A stretch of 64,000 nucleotides of DNA from Fructobacillus papyrifericola. Lineage in GTDB: Bacteria; Bacillota; Bacilli; Lactobacillales; Lactobacillaceae. Of this stretch, positions 56,571 to 64,000 are shown piece after piece (within the stretch, counting starts at the first letter, position 1; each line of letters starts with the position of its first letter). The stretch lies in the NCBI RefSeq assembly GCF_018437235.1, contig NZ_JAAMFJ010000001.1, positions 310,001 to 374,000 on the forward strand, written 5' to 3'. The notes under the pieces were generated by a model. The model was not told where the DNA came from. It saw only the letters and a program-made list of their open reading frames with translations, and ran no database searches. A program made the position numbers and the translations under genes.

Positions 56571-56784
56571 TGCTATACTAGTTTTTGACCAACTGGGTAG
56601 TATCTATCTACCTACCCGGCACCCGAAAGGGTGCCGTTTTTTTTTACTTTTTTCTTTGAAAAGCTTGTTTAAAGCAGGCGAAAGCGTTAGACTCTCTTTG
56701 ACTTAAAGTAGCTGCTTTTGTGCAGGATAAGCGGGTCAAAAGCCCGGGAATGCCCAAGACGGTTTTTTTAATTGGAGAAGTAAA
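56571..56784 (+). promoter_or_regulatory. kup 5' leader with internal terminator
   Basis: An extended -10 TGC-TATACT (56571-56579) starts a leader of about 200 nt. A first hairpin GGGTAG / CTACCC (56595-56617) is followed by an intrinsic terminator GGCACCC-GAAA-GGGTGCC with nine T (56617-56645). Downstream, AAAGCAG (56671-56677) can pair with CTGCTTT (56712-56718) around small hairpins. A GGG-CCC stem and a second T-run (to about 56769) lie just before TTGGAG. No named riboswitch is recognised. Confidence 0.5.
56617..56645 (+). terminator. Intrinsic terminator in the kup leader
   Basis: Perfect 7-8-bp GC-rich stem with a GAAA loop and a T9 run, 140 bases before the kup ATG. Confidence 0.9.
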
Positions 56785-58797
56785 ATGGCAGAGAAAAAGC
56801 AAAGCAAGTTTCAATACGGTGCCTTCCTAATTGCATTGGGCATTGTCTACGGGGATATCGGAACCTCACCCCTTTACACGATGAACGCCATCATTGCCGG
56901 TAACGCCCACACCGAAGATTTAAAAGCACTCGTGATTGGCTCGATTTCCCTTGTTTTCTGGACTTTAATGCTGATTACCACCATCAAGTACGTGCTCATT
57001 GCGCTGCGTGCCGACAACCATGGTGAGGGTGGTATTTTCTCCCTCTACAGCAAAGTCCGAACCAGCAAGATGAAGTGGTTGATTCTACCGGCCATGATTG
57101 GTGGGGCTGCCCTTCTTGCCGATGGTGCACTTACCCCGGCTGTTACCGTCACTTCAGCCGTGGAAGGGCTAGAAGGCCAGCACTTTGGTGCCCTGGTCTT
57201 TCCAACGGGAACCGACTTTGTTGTGCCCGTTGTCTTAACCATCCTGCTCTTTGTCTTTACCCTGCAGCGGAAGGGAACGACTAAGATTGGGCGACTCTTT
57301 GGCCCTCTGATGCTGATTTGGTTTACCTTCATTGGCTTTTTTGGCTTTCTGCAAGTCCTTCAGTATCCCGAAGTTCTAAAGGCCATTTCACCCGTTTATG
57401 CCGTGGAAACGCTTTTTAGTCCGGATAACCGACTGGGCCTGTTGATTCTAGGTAACATTTTCCTGGCCACGACCGGAGCCGAGGCCCTTTATTCCGATAT
57501 GGGGCACGTTGGTAAGAAAAATATCTACCTGAGCTGGCCCTTCGTCTACACCATGCTGATTTTAAATTACATGGGGCAGGGGGCCTGGACCATTTTGAAC
57601 CAGCCAAAGGGTTCCAACCTGAACCTCTTCTTTGACATTTTGCCCAACCAGTGGCGCTTGGTGGGCGTTATTTTGTCCACCATCGCCGCCGTCATTGCCT
57701 CACAGGCCTTGATCACCGGCGCCTTTACGCTTGTTTCCGAGGCCATTTCACTCAAGATGATGCCCCGTTTGCGGATTGCCTACCCCAATACTTTCCGCGG
57801 TCAGATGTACATTTCCTTTGTTAACTGGCTGCTCTTCATTGCCGGCATCGTCGTGGTCTTGCTTTTCCAGACCTCCCACAACATGGAGTCGGCCTACGGT
57901 CTGGCCATCACGGTGACCATGCTGATGACGACCCTTCTGCTCTTCGAATACATTCGCTCAAAGACCAAGACCCTTTATGCCGTGCTCTTTGCCATCCTTT
58001 TCGGTTTGCTAGAAAGCCTCTTTTTGATTGCCTCTTTGGTGAAGTTTATCCATGGTGGATACTTTACGGTCTTGTTGATGCTGATGATTCTATCGGTCAT
58101 GGTCTTCTGGTACTACGGCAATAAGCGCCGGGAAGCCCTGTCTTACAACAACGACTACTTGTCCTTAAAGCACTACCGCCGGCAGTTGATGCAACTGGCC
58201 CATGATCCAGAAGAGCCGCTGATGGCCAACAACCTGGTCTACATCGTCAACGTGCACGATAACTATCAGATTAAAAAGTCCGTTATCTATTCACTTCTCG
58301 GTGCTCGACCAAAGCGGGCCAAGGTTTACTGGTTTGTGACCATCAAAGAGTCGATTAACCCTTATGAAAAGTCCTACTCGGTCGATCTGATGGGTAGTCA
58401 AAACATGGTTCGGGTGGTCTTGAACCTCGGCTTTAAAGTCGACCCACAGGTCGAATACTACATCCGCCACATTGCCAAGACCTTGGTTAAGCAGGGCTAT
58501 TTGGAACCGCAGAAGGTTCGCTACGGCCTGGATAAGAACCGGGCAATTGGTGACTTTAAGTACGTACTAACCAACAACTATTACACGGATTTGAAGACGG
58601 TTTCTCAAATTTCTTCCTGGGACCGCTTCTTGATTGGTGGCCGTATCTGGCTTCAGTCACACTCCGTTCACTTGCGTTACTTCTACCGTCTGCGTTTGTC
58701 TGACACGGTCGAAGAAATCGTGCCACTCTTCATTGAACACCGACAGGTGTTGAAGCTTCGGCAACTGGAAGTCAAGAACCAACCATTACCCGAATAA
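56785..58797 (+). CDS. kup: KUP-family potassium transporter
   Basis: 670 residues. The N-terminal hallmark ALGIVYGDIGTSPLYTMNAI is at about 17-36, DNHGEGGIFSLYSK at about 75-90, and the gene shows about 12 membrane segments up to residue 455. A cytosolic domain follows. KUP proteins take up K+ with protons and often dominate potassium supply in lactic acid bacteria. An SD-like TTGGAGAAG precedes the ATG. The leader has an intrinsic terminator, suggesting regulated read-through. It ends at a bidirectional terminator. Confidence 0.95.
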   Translation: MAEKKQSKFQYGAFLIALGIVYGDIGTSPLYTMNAIIAGNAHTEDLKALVIGSISLVFWTLMLITTIKYVLIALRADNHGEGGIFSLYSKVRTSKMKWLILPAMIGGAALLADGALTPAVTVTSAVEGLEGQHFGALVFPTGTDFVVPVVLTILLFVFTLQRKGTTKIGRLFGPLMLIWFTFIGFFGFLQVLQYPEVLKAISPVYAVETLFSPDNRLGLLILGNIFLATTGAEALYSDMGHVGKKNIYLSWPFVYTMLILNYMGQGAWTILNQPKGSNLNLFFDILPNQWRLVGVILSTIAAVIASQALITGAFTLVSEAISLKMMPRLRIAYPNTFRGQMYISFVNWLLFIAGIVVVLLFQTSHNMESAYGLAITVTMLMTTLLLFEYIRSKTKTLYAVLFAILFGLLESLFLIASLVKFIHGGYFTVLLMLMILSVMVFWYYGNKRREALSYNNDYLSLKHYRRQLMQLAHDPEEPLMANNLVYIVNVHDNYQIKKSVIYSLLGARPKRAKVYWFVTIKESINPYEKSYSVDLMGSQNMVRVVLNLGFKVDPQVEYYIRHIAKTLVKQGYLEPQKVRYGLDKNRAIGDFKYVLTNNYYTDLKTVSQISSWDRFLIGGRIWLQSHSVHLRYFYRLRLSDTVEEIVPLFIEHRQVLKLRQLEVKNQPLPE

Positions 58798-58829
58798 AAA
58801 AACAGCCGATTTCAAATCGGCTGTTTTTT
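58796..58829. terminator. Bidirectional terminator between kup and the amidase gene
   Basis: AAAACAGCCGATTT / (A)ATCGGCTGTTTT perfect stem with A- and T-run flanks serves both converging genes. Confidence 0.92.
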
Positions 58830-59676
58830 AATTACTTTGAATGTAGTTTTTGAGACCCTGGGTCACGTCTTTGGCGACTTTTTCCTGATAGCTTGTTGAT
58901 TTGATATAGGTCAGATCCTTGTCCGAATCGATGAAGCCCATCTCCAGGAGGACGGCCGGACGAGTCACGTCCTTAATCACGAGGTAGGGAATCGAATCAT
59001 AGCCCCGGTTTTCAAGTGGCAGGTTGTTTAGCGACTTTGATAGGGACTGCACCAGTGGCAGGGAGTTGCTGTTGTAATAGTACTGAGAAATGCCAGAAGC
59101 GGAATTGTGGGTACCCGAGGCATCGAAGTGGAAGGAGATCTGGGCATCGGCCTGGTACTTTTCGGCCGTGCGAGGAATGTAGAGCAGGGGCACGACGACG
59201 TCTTTGGTTCGAGTCATCAAGACCCGGGCCCCGGTCTTTTCCAGTTCCTTCTTGGTTGCCAAGGCAGTCTTTAGGGTATAGGTCTTTTCATAGTACTTAT
59301 TGTTATAAGACATGGCCCCGGTATCCGAACCACCGTGGCCCGGATCGAGCACGATGGTGGCTTCGGAAAGGGCGGTTGGCTTCTTCAAGAAGGTGTTGTT
59401 GGCCACCCAAGAAGCGACCCAGCCCTCCTGATCATCCTTGGAATCCTTGACGTACCACCAGCCGTTTTGTCGCTTTAAAACGGTCAACTTCGTGCCGGAC
59501 TTGAGGGCCAGGATTTGCTTGCTCGTTCGACTTGGGCTCTTGCGCAGGGGAACGGCGTCTGGTCTTGTCGTCAGTTGGTTTTGCTGTGAAAGGGACAAAA
59601 CCAATAGAAAAGTCGTCAGAATAATCAGGCCAAGGGTGGAAAGCCCAATTTTATTTTTTTGAATCCAATTAATCAT
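58828..59676 (-). CDS. N-acetylmuramoyl-L-alanine amidase with SH3b domain (Amidase_3)
   Basis: 282 residues from the ATG at 59676 (minus), with AAGGAAAGAG upstream. An N-terminal membrane anchor or signal (about 8-30) is followed by a bacterial SH3 domain (about 40-98: VPLRKSPSRTSKQILALKSGTKLTVLKRQNGWWYV). The Amidase_3 domain has LDPGHGGSDTGA (zinc His), the YYEKTYTL Glu, ISFHFDAS (zinc His) and LLEMGFIDSDKD (catalytic Glu). It cleaves the bond between MurNAc and L-Ala in wall turnover or separation. It is divergent from the ABC-F gene. Confidence 0.93.
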   Translation of the reverse strand: MINWIQKNKIGLSTLGLIILTTFLLVLSLSQQNQLTTRPDAVPLRKSPSRTSKQILALKSGTKLTVLKRQNGWWYVKDSKDDQEGWVASWVANNTFLKKPTALSEATIVLDPGHGGSDTGAMSYNNKYYEKTYTLKTALATKKELEKTGARVLMTRTKDVVVPLLYIPRTAEKYQADAQISFHFDASGTHNSASGISQYYYNSNSLPLVQSLSKSLNNLPLENRGYDSIPYLVIKDVTRPAVLLEMGFIDSDKDLTYIKSTSYQEKVAKDVTQGLKNYIQSN

Positions 59677-59750
59677 AAGGTTCTCTTTCCTTAAGCGAAC
59701 TTTCTTAAATAGTTTACCACGACAGGGCAGAAAAACCCGTTGTTTTTCAG

Positions 59751-59766
59751 TATAATAGGAAGCATG
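59751..59766 (+). promoter_or_regulatory. Uup-type gene promoter, predicted leaderless
   Basis: A perfect TATAAT (59751-59756) ends seven bases before the ATG at 59764. The AGGA between them is only three bases from the ATG, too close for a normal SD. No good -35 is visible. Confidence 0.5.
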
Positions 59767-61665
59767 AAACAATTTCGAGTAGAAAACTTAACGTCCATTT
59801 ACGGTGAAAAAGTCCTTTTTGATGACCTATCCTTTTTGATTTCCTCTGGTGATCGGGTCGGCCTTGTCGGTGTGAACGGGTCTGGGAAGACGACTTTGCT
59901 AAACGCTCTGTCCGGTAAGCATCCGGCAGACAAGGGAATGATTACCACTCAAAACGACTTTCGTATTGGGTACTTGGAACAGGAACCCAATCTCGATGGT
60001 CATCTAACGGTTCTAGACGCCGTTTACGCCGGCGATCAGCCGGTTTTCAAAACCGTTCGGGCCTACCAGGAAGCCCTGGATAACTTTTCGCTCCATCCGG
60101 AGGATCAGAAGGCGGCCGACCGCTTTGAAAAGGCCCAGGCGGCGATGGACCGAGATGATGCCTGGACCATTGAATCGCAAATTAAGACGATTTTAACCCA
60201 GTTACATTTAACGGACTTAAAAGCCGAGGTAGCCAAGCTGTCCGGTGGTCAGAAGAAACGTGTGGGGATGGCCCAGGTTCTGATTCAAGAACCCGACCTC
60301 TTGATTCTAGATGAGCCAACTAACCACCTGGACTTTGATTCCATTGATTGGTTGGAGCAGTATTTGGCTAAGTACAAGGGGGCCTTGTTAACGGTTACCC
60401 ACGATCGTTACTTCTTAGACCGGGTCACCAACCGAATTTTTGAACTCTCCTTTGGTAAGCTCTACGAATACGAAGGAAACTATCAGGATTATTTGGAAGG
60501 CAAGAGTCAGCGCCAGGCCGATGAGGCCTTAGCCGAGCACAAGCGGGAAAAGAAGTACGAGCAGGAAAAGATTTGGATGAACAAGTCAGCTCGGGCCCGG
60601 ACGACCAAGCAGAAGGGTCGTGAAAAGGCCTTTGCCCGCTTGGAAGAGTCGATGGGCCAGGTCAAGGTGGATGATGACATCGAACTTTCCCTCGGCCAGT
60701 CCCGACTGGGTAAAAAAGTCATGCAGCTAGAGCATGCGACCCTATCCTTTGGCGATAAGTTGATTTTTAAGGATCTTTCGCTCTTGCTTGGCCAGCGCGA
60801 CCGACTGGGCATCACCGGCCCCAACGGGGTGGGCAAGTCTTCTCTGCTAAACGTTTTGGCCGGTCGGCTGCCTCTGACCGATGGCGTCTACGAAATTGGT
60901 CAGACCGTTAAAATCGGCTACTACACCCAGGTCACAGAAGACATTCCAGATGACAAGCGGGTGGTTGAGTATTTGACCGACGTGGCTTCGACCATTCAAG
61001 ACGAAAATGGCCAGGCCATTTCGGCAAAGGACCTCCTGGAACAGTTCCTCTTTCCCTCCTTCATGCACGGCACTTTGGTCCGCAAGCTCTCCGGTGGGGA
61101 ACGGCGCCGGCTCTATCTCTTAAAGATTCTGATGCAGGCGCCAAACGTCTTACTCTTGGACGAGCCGACCAACGACTTGGACATCGGGACTTTGACGGTA
61201 TTGGAAGCTTTCTTGGAACGCTTTGCGGGGACTGTGGTGACCGTTTCCCACGACCGTTACTTTTTGGATTCGGTGGCCGACTTTGGCTACTATCTGGCTG
61301 GTAATGGGGGGGTTGATCGCTATAACGGTTCTTTCTCGGACTATCTGACTGACGTTGTCTTGCCAAAGGAAGAGAAGCCATCAGCTAAGCCAGCCGCAGT
61401 TCAGCCGTCGACCGAAAAGGCGTCAGAAAAGAACAAGAACCGTAAGTTGACTTATAAAGAAAAGCAAGAATGGGCAACGATTGAAGATGAAATTGCCCAG
61501 CTCGAAGCAGCCGTTGATGACTTGAACCAGGCCATGGCCGAAAACGGTTCCAACTATGAAAAAGTCGTGCAACTGCAAGCTGATTTAGAAGAAAAGGAAG
61601 GGCAACTCGATGCGAAAATGACGCGTTGGGAGGAACTTTCTGAAATTGTGGAAGGACAGTCTTAG
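59764..61665 (+). CDS. ABC-F family ATPase (Uup/YfmR type)
   Basis: 633 residues from the ATG at 59764. Two ABC domains are complete: Walker A GVNGSGKTT and GPNGVGKSS, signatures LSGGQKKRV and LSGGERRRL, and Walker B LLILDEPTN and LLLDEPTN. A linker with many charged residues lies between (about 240-300), and a C-terminal coiled coil (about 560-633) matches the Uup DNA/ribosome-binding tail. No membrane segments. Uup-type proteins act on ribosomes and affect transposon excision in E. coli. A terminator hairpin overlaps the stop codon. Confidence 0.93.
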   Translation: MKQFRVENLTSIYGEKVLFDDLSFLISSGDRVGLVGVNGSGKTTLLNALSGKHPADKGMITTQNDFRIGYLEQEPNLDGHLTVLDAVYAGDQPVFKTVRAYQEALDNFSLHPEDQKAADRFEKAQAAMDRDDAWTIESQIKTILTQLHLTDLKAEVAKLSGGQKKRVGMAQVLIQEPDLLILDEPTNHLDFDSIDWLEQYLAKYKGALLTVTHDRYFLDRVTNRIFELSFGKLYEYEGNYQDYLEGKSQRQADEALAEHKREKKYEQEKIWMNKSARARTTKQKGREKAFARLEESMGQVKVDDDIELSLGQSRLGKKVMQLEHATLSFGDKLIFKDLSLLLGQRDRLGITGPNGVGKSSLLNVLAGRLPLTDGVYEIGQTVKIGYYTQVTEDIPDDKRVVEYLTDVASTIQDENGQAISAKDLLEQFLFPSFMHGTLVRKLSGGERRRLYLLKILMQAPNVLLLDEPTNDLDIGTLTVLEAFLERFAGTVVTVSHDRYFLDSVADFGYYLAGNGGVDRYNGSFSDYLTDVVLPKEEKPSAKPAAVQPSTEKASEKNKNRKLTYKEKQEWATIEDEIAQLEAAVDDLNQAMAENGSNYEKVVQLQADLEEKEGQLDAKMTRWEELSEIVEGQS

Positions 61666-61679
61666 GACTGTCTTTTTTT
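61655..61679 (+). terminator. Intrinsic terminator overlapping the Uup-type stop codon
   Basis: GACAGTC / GACTGTC stem with the TAG stop in its loop, followed by seven T. Confidence 0.88.
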
Positions 61680-61735
61680 ATTTTGGTCAGCGTTTTTATC
61701 GCTCTTTACGTGTGATTTAGTAAGGAGGTGGACAA

Positions 61736-62611
61736 ATGCTGCAAGGAGAATTTTTACTAGCCCTACATCTAACCAAGGGTTTAGGCATCGCTCGGAAGAC
61801 CCGGGTGATTGAAGCCATCAAGGAGGACCTGGCACCAGTCAACTATCCCTGGTCCTTGCTGGAACTGTCCCTTGTCATTGGCTTTGACGTAAACGATGCC
61901 CGCTTTCCGGCACTGGCCTCAGACTACCAGAAGGCTCTAGCAGTAGCTCGCAATTATCCTGAAAGCTACCTGACTTACTTTGACGCTGATTACCCAAAGC
62001 AGCTGCGAGAAATCTACCAACCACCGCTGGTTCTCTTTTATCGCGGCGACCTGCGGGCCTTGAAATTGCCGTCTTTAGCAGTCGTTGGCACTAGAACGGC
62101 CACACCCTATGGCCAGGAGGTCCTACGCGCGCTCTTACCTGAGCTCTTGGCCCAGGGGATTGCCATTGTTTCCGGCTTGGCCAAGGGAATCGATGTGATG
62201 GCCCACCAGGTGACTTTTTCAAACGGGGGTGTGCCGATTGCGGTCATTGGCTCAGGCTTGGGCCGGGCTTATCCGAGGCAGAACCGAGGGATTCAAGAGG
62301 CGGTGGCTGAGCAGGGGTTGCTATTGTCTGAGTATCCTCTAGAGACTGCGCCACACCGGGGGCACTTTCCGGAACGAAACCGGATCATTGCCGGTTTAGC
62401 CAGTGCGACCCTTGTGGTTGAAGCCAAGCAGCGCTCTGGTTCCTTAATTACGGCCAATTCGGCGCTGCAAAATAACCGGGAGGTGCTGGCGGTACCTGGC
62501 TCGATTTTCTCAGCCGAATCGGCCGGCTGCCATGAATTAATTGCGGCCGGCGCCAGGCCGGTCACAACCGCCAAAGAAATCTTAGTAAACGGAGCCTTTT
62601 ACAAGGATTAG
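61736..62611 (+). CDS. dprA: DNA processing protein DprA
   Basis: 291 residues. An N-terminal helical region is followed by the Rossmann-like core: SLAVVGTRTATPYGQEV, IVSGLAKGIDVMAHQ, IAVIGSGLGRAYPRQNRG, LLSEYPLETAPHRGHFPERNRIIAGL and VVEAKQRSGSLITA. DprA loads RecA onto incoming single-stranded DNA in transformation. AAGGAGG SD precedes the ATG. The C-terminal winged domain of longer DprA is absent. topA, often next in Firmicutes, does not follow here. Confidence 0.95.
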   Translation: MLQGEFLLALHLTKGLGIARKTRVIEAIKEDLAPVNYPWSLLELSLVIGFDVNDARFPALASDYQKALAVARNYPESYLTYFDADYPKQLREIYQPPLVLFYRGDLRALKLPSLAVVGTRTATPYGQEVLRALLPELLAQGIAIVSGLAKGIDVMAHQVTFSNGGVPIAVIGSGLGRAYPRQNRGIQEAVAEQGLLLSEYPLETAPHRGHFPERNRIIAGLASATLVVEAKQRSGSLITANSALQNNREVLAVPGSIFSAESAGCHELIAAGARPVTTAKEILVNGAFYKD

Positions 62612-62622
62612 TCAATTGCTTG

Positions 62623-62787
62623 TTTACCGCCTTCTTAGATTATGGTATTCTTGATGAAACTTTAATTGGTTCAGAGAAATCAAAAGTTGTCTTAAACTTG
62701 AATTTAATGGGCGAATTGCCCGCTTTTTTGACGACACTCTGAGCCCTTTAGGTTCGGAGTGTTTTTTGTATGGAAAAGGAGAAGAGT
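62623..62787 (+). promoter_or_regulatory. Permease promoter and leader with tandem terminators
   Basis: -35 TTTACC (62623-62628), 17-bp spacer, -10 TATTCT (62646-62651). The leader of about 130 nt contains a weak hairpin GGGC / GCCC with T6 (62709-62728) and a strong 12-bp hairpin (62734-62745 with 62751-62762) followed by T6, 20 bases before the ATG. It resembles an attenuator; I see no match to TPP, purine or preQ1 riboswitches. Confidence 0.55.
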
Positions 62788-64000
62788 ATGGCGCATCAAC
62801 GTTTTCAAGTCAAACCCATTGAAAAGGAGCAGCGGAATCTTGGCTCTTGGGACATGTTTGCCACCTGGTTTGGGGCAAATGCCAACAACGGCACCTGGTA
62901 TATCGGTGGAATTATCGCCGCCTGTGGCCTGATTGGTGGTCTTTGGGCCATGCTGATTGCTTCAGTCCTTTCCTATCTGTTCTTAAGTTTGGTTTCCTTG
63001 ATGGGCTACCAAACGGGGCTGTCGACAACAACGCTGAGTCGGGCTACGTTTGGTATTCGCGGCAGTTTGATTCCATCCATCATTAATTTCATCATGTTCA
63101 TGGGTTGGACGGCGGTGAACACCTTTATTGCGGCCACTTCCTTATCCTTCATCTTCCACAGTTTCTTTGGTTGGCCAGTCTTTGGTCATGCCGGTGGTAA
63201 CAAGGGCTTGATTGTCGGTATTTTGATCATGAGTGTCCTCCACATTTTGTCCATTATCGCCGGGCAAAAGTCGGTCCGAATCATCGAACGGATTGGGATC
63301 TTCCTAGTCATTTTCTTTGTTCTCTGGGAGGGCATCGTGGTCTTCAAGCACGTTTCCTTCACGGAATTGCTTCACTGGGTAGTACCTTCAAAGGATCGCA
63401 TGCCATTTGGTGCGGCCTTAGACATCTTGGCTGCCTTTAACTTGGCCTGGGTCACGTCGGCCGCCGACTTTTCCCGCTTTGCAAAGACCAAGTCGGTGTC
63501 AACAATTTCTTCCTTCTGGGGCGCCCTTGTTGGGGTTGTTTCCTTTGCGGCCATGGGCTTGAGCACGGCCATTTCGATTGCCTTAACTTCCGGGATTTAC
63601 AACCCGGATAACTCGGACCCTAGTACGGTGGCAAACGAATTGGGACTGGGCACAATTGCCATGATCGTCATCGTTTTGACCTCGATGACCTCAAACGCGG
63701 TGAACTTGCAGGCGGCTGGTTCGGCCTTGAACAACCTCTACAGCCGATTGTCTTTGAAAAACTCCCTCTTAATCGCCACGGTGATTGCCACGCTGTTGAC
63801 CTTTATTCCGTTGATTAACGGGGACTTCTTATCCGTCTTTACCGCCTTTTTGGACTACATCGGTATGCTGCTTGGCCCAATCATTGCCATTATGGTTGTC
63901 GATTACTTCTTCTTCCACAAAAAAGACTACGTGCAGGAAAACTTTGAAAAGGAAAAGGGGGCTTTCTGGTTTACTGCTGGCTTTAACTGGCCGGTCATCG
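62788..64000 (+). CDS. NCS1-family nucleobase/vitamin permease (cut by window end)
   Basis: 404 residues are visible and the frame is open at base 64000. Start ATG 62788 has AAAAGGAG upstream. About 10-11 membrane segments are present, with NLGSWDMFATWFGANANNGTWYIG and GLSTTTLSRATFGIRGS typical of the PRSxx/CytX side of the NCS1 family, and ADFSRFAKT near residue 225. NCS1 proteins import purines, cytosine, allantoin or hydroxymethylpyrimidine with Na+ or protons. The substrate is unresolved. Leader hairpins suggest regulation by attenuation. Confidence 0.87.
   Translation, partial: MAHQRFQVKPIEKEQRNLGSWDMFATWFGANANNGTWYIGGIIAACGLIGGLWAMLIASVLSYLFLSLVSLMGYQTGLSTTTLSRATFGIRGSLIPSIINFIMFMGWTAVNTFIAATSLSFIFHSFFGWPVFGHAGGNKGLIVGILIMSVLHILSIIAGQKSVRIIERIGIFLVIFFVLWEGIVVFKHVSFTELLHWVVPSKDRMPFGAALDILAAFNLAWVTSAADFSRFAKTKSVSTISSFWGALVGVVSFAAMGLSTAISIALTSGIYNPDNSDPSTVANELGLGTIAMIVIVLTSMTSNAVNLQAAGSALNNLYSRLSLKNSLLIATVIATLLTFIPLINGDFLSVFTAFLDYIGMLLGPIIAIMVVDYFFFHKKDYVQENFEKEKGAFWFTAGFNWPVI

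Noticed and set aside
56690-56730. Second kup promoter at TTGACT (56698)
   Set aside because: No -10 box occurs at 16-18 bp spacing; the nearest AT-rich hexamer is 21 bp away.
62612-62787. TPP or purine riboswitch before the NCS1 permease
   Set aside because: Neither the CTGAGA/thi-box elements nor the purine aptamer loops are present; only terminator hairpins are seen.

Overview
The window looks like chromosomal core sequence from a low-to-moderate GC lactic acid bacterium of the Lactobacillaceae, probably the Leuconostoc/Fructobacillus/Weissella branch. The evidence is a two-subunit glycyl-tRNA synthetase, T-box leaders, a Lys-type MurE (DDPA motif), a mevalonate-pathway HMG-CoA synthase, EcsAB with PrsA and HIT, a DinR/LexA-type SOS box and many intrinsic terminators. 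The genus is an inference from gene content and protein character, not from rRNA. Most genes are on the + strand. The first gene (YhaN-like ATPase) and the last (NCS1 permease) are cut by the window ends.

Layout. 1-5.9 kb: yhaN end, prsA-small protein-hit (minus), ecsA-ecsB-trmB. 6-10.6 kb: tRNA-Arg(UCU), an SMR pump, a PnuC-type transporter, a TetR regulator, rplU-rpmA with an L21 leader, and an M24 aminopeptidase. 10.7-17.8 kb: a YunD-like phosphoesterase with YutD, bioY-birA under a BirA operator, an ITPase, a Dus enzyme and a cation/proton antiporter. 17.9-28.4 kb: murE, coaBC, a T-box with argS, a class A PBP, YlbF/YheA, lexA, YneF, plsC, and the TrmN6-like and GIY-YIG genes. 28.5-31.7 kb: the translation/nucleotide block rpsB-tsf-pyrH-frr. 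31.9-38 kb: a secreted YG-repeat peptidoglycan amidase, then a very compact glycine-type T-box controlling a DUF2130 gene and glyQ-glyS.

38-42.6 kb is an AT-richer accessory island between glyS and lepA. It holds a membrane-anchored HNH protein, a MrcB_N-DUF3883 nuclease-like protein, a 30-bp palindrome inside a 33-codon ORF, an antisense RNA of a type I toxin-antitoxin module whose toxin frame has decayed, and an ImmA/IrrE peptidase operon. It reads as a small defence or mobile-element residue.

42.6-64 kb returns to core genes: lepA, a zinc-type dehydrogenase, prmA-rsmE, two ABC-F ATPases, mvaS, a nucleoside deoxyribosyltransferase, an ACT-domain/UPF0210 pair, a Xer recombinase, an aldose epimerase, a type I dehydroquinase-like protein without catalytic residues, kup, a cell-wall amidase, dprA and an NCS1 permease.

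The main second-look items are: five promoters whose -10 box lies 6-9 nt before the start codon (predicted leaderless mRNAs); the compact T-box, which appears to carry its specifier in a terminal hairpin loop; the orphan antitoxin RNA; three transporter genes with intrinsic terminators inside their 5' leaders; and several enzymes or precursors with altered key residues (CoaBC, the AroD-like protein, PrsA without a lipobox, L27 with a Prp-type site but no adjacent prp).
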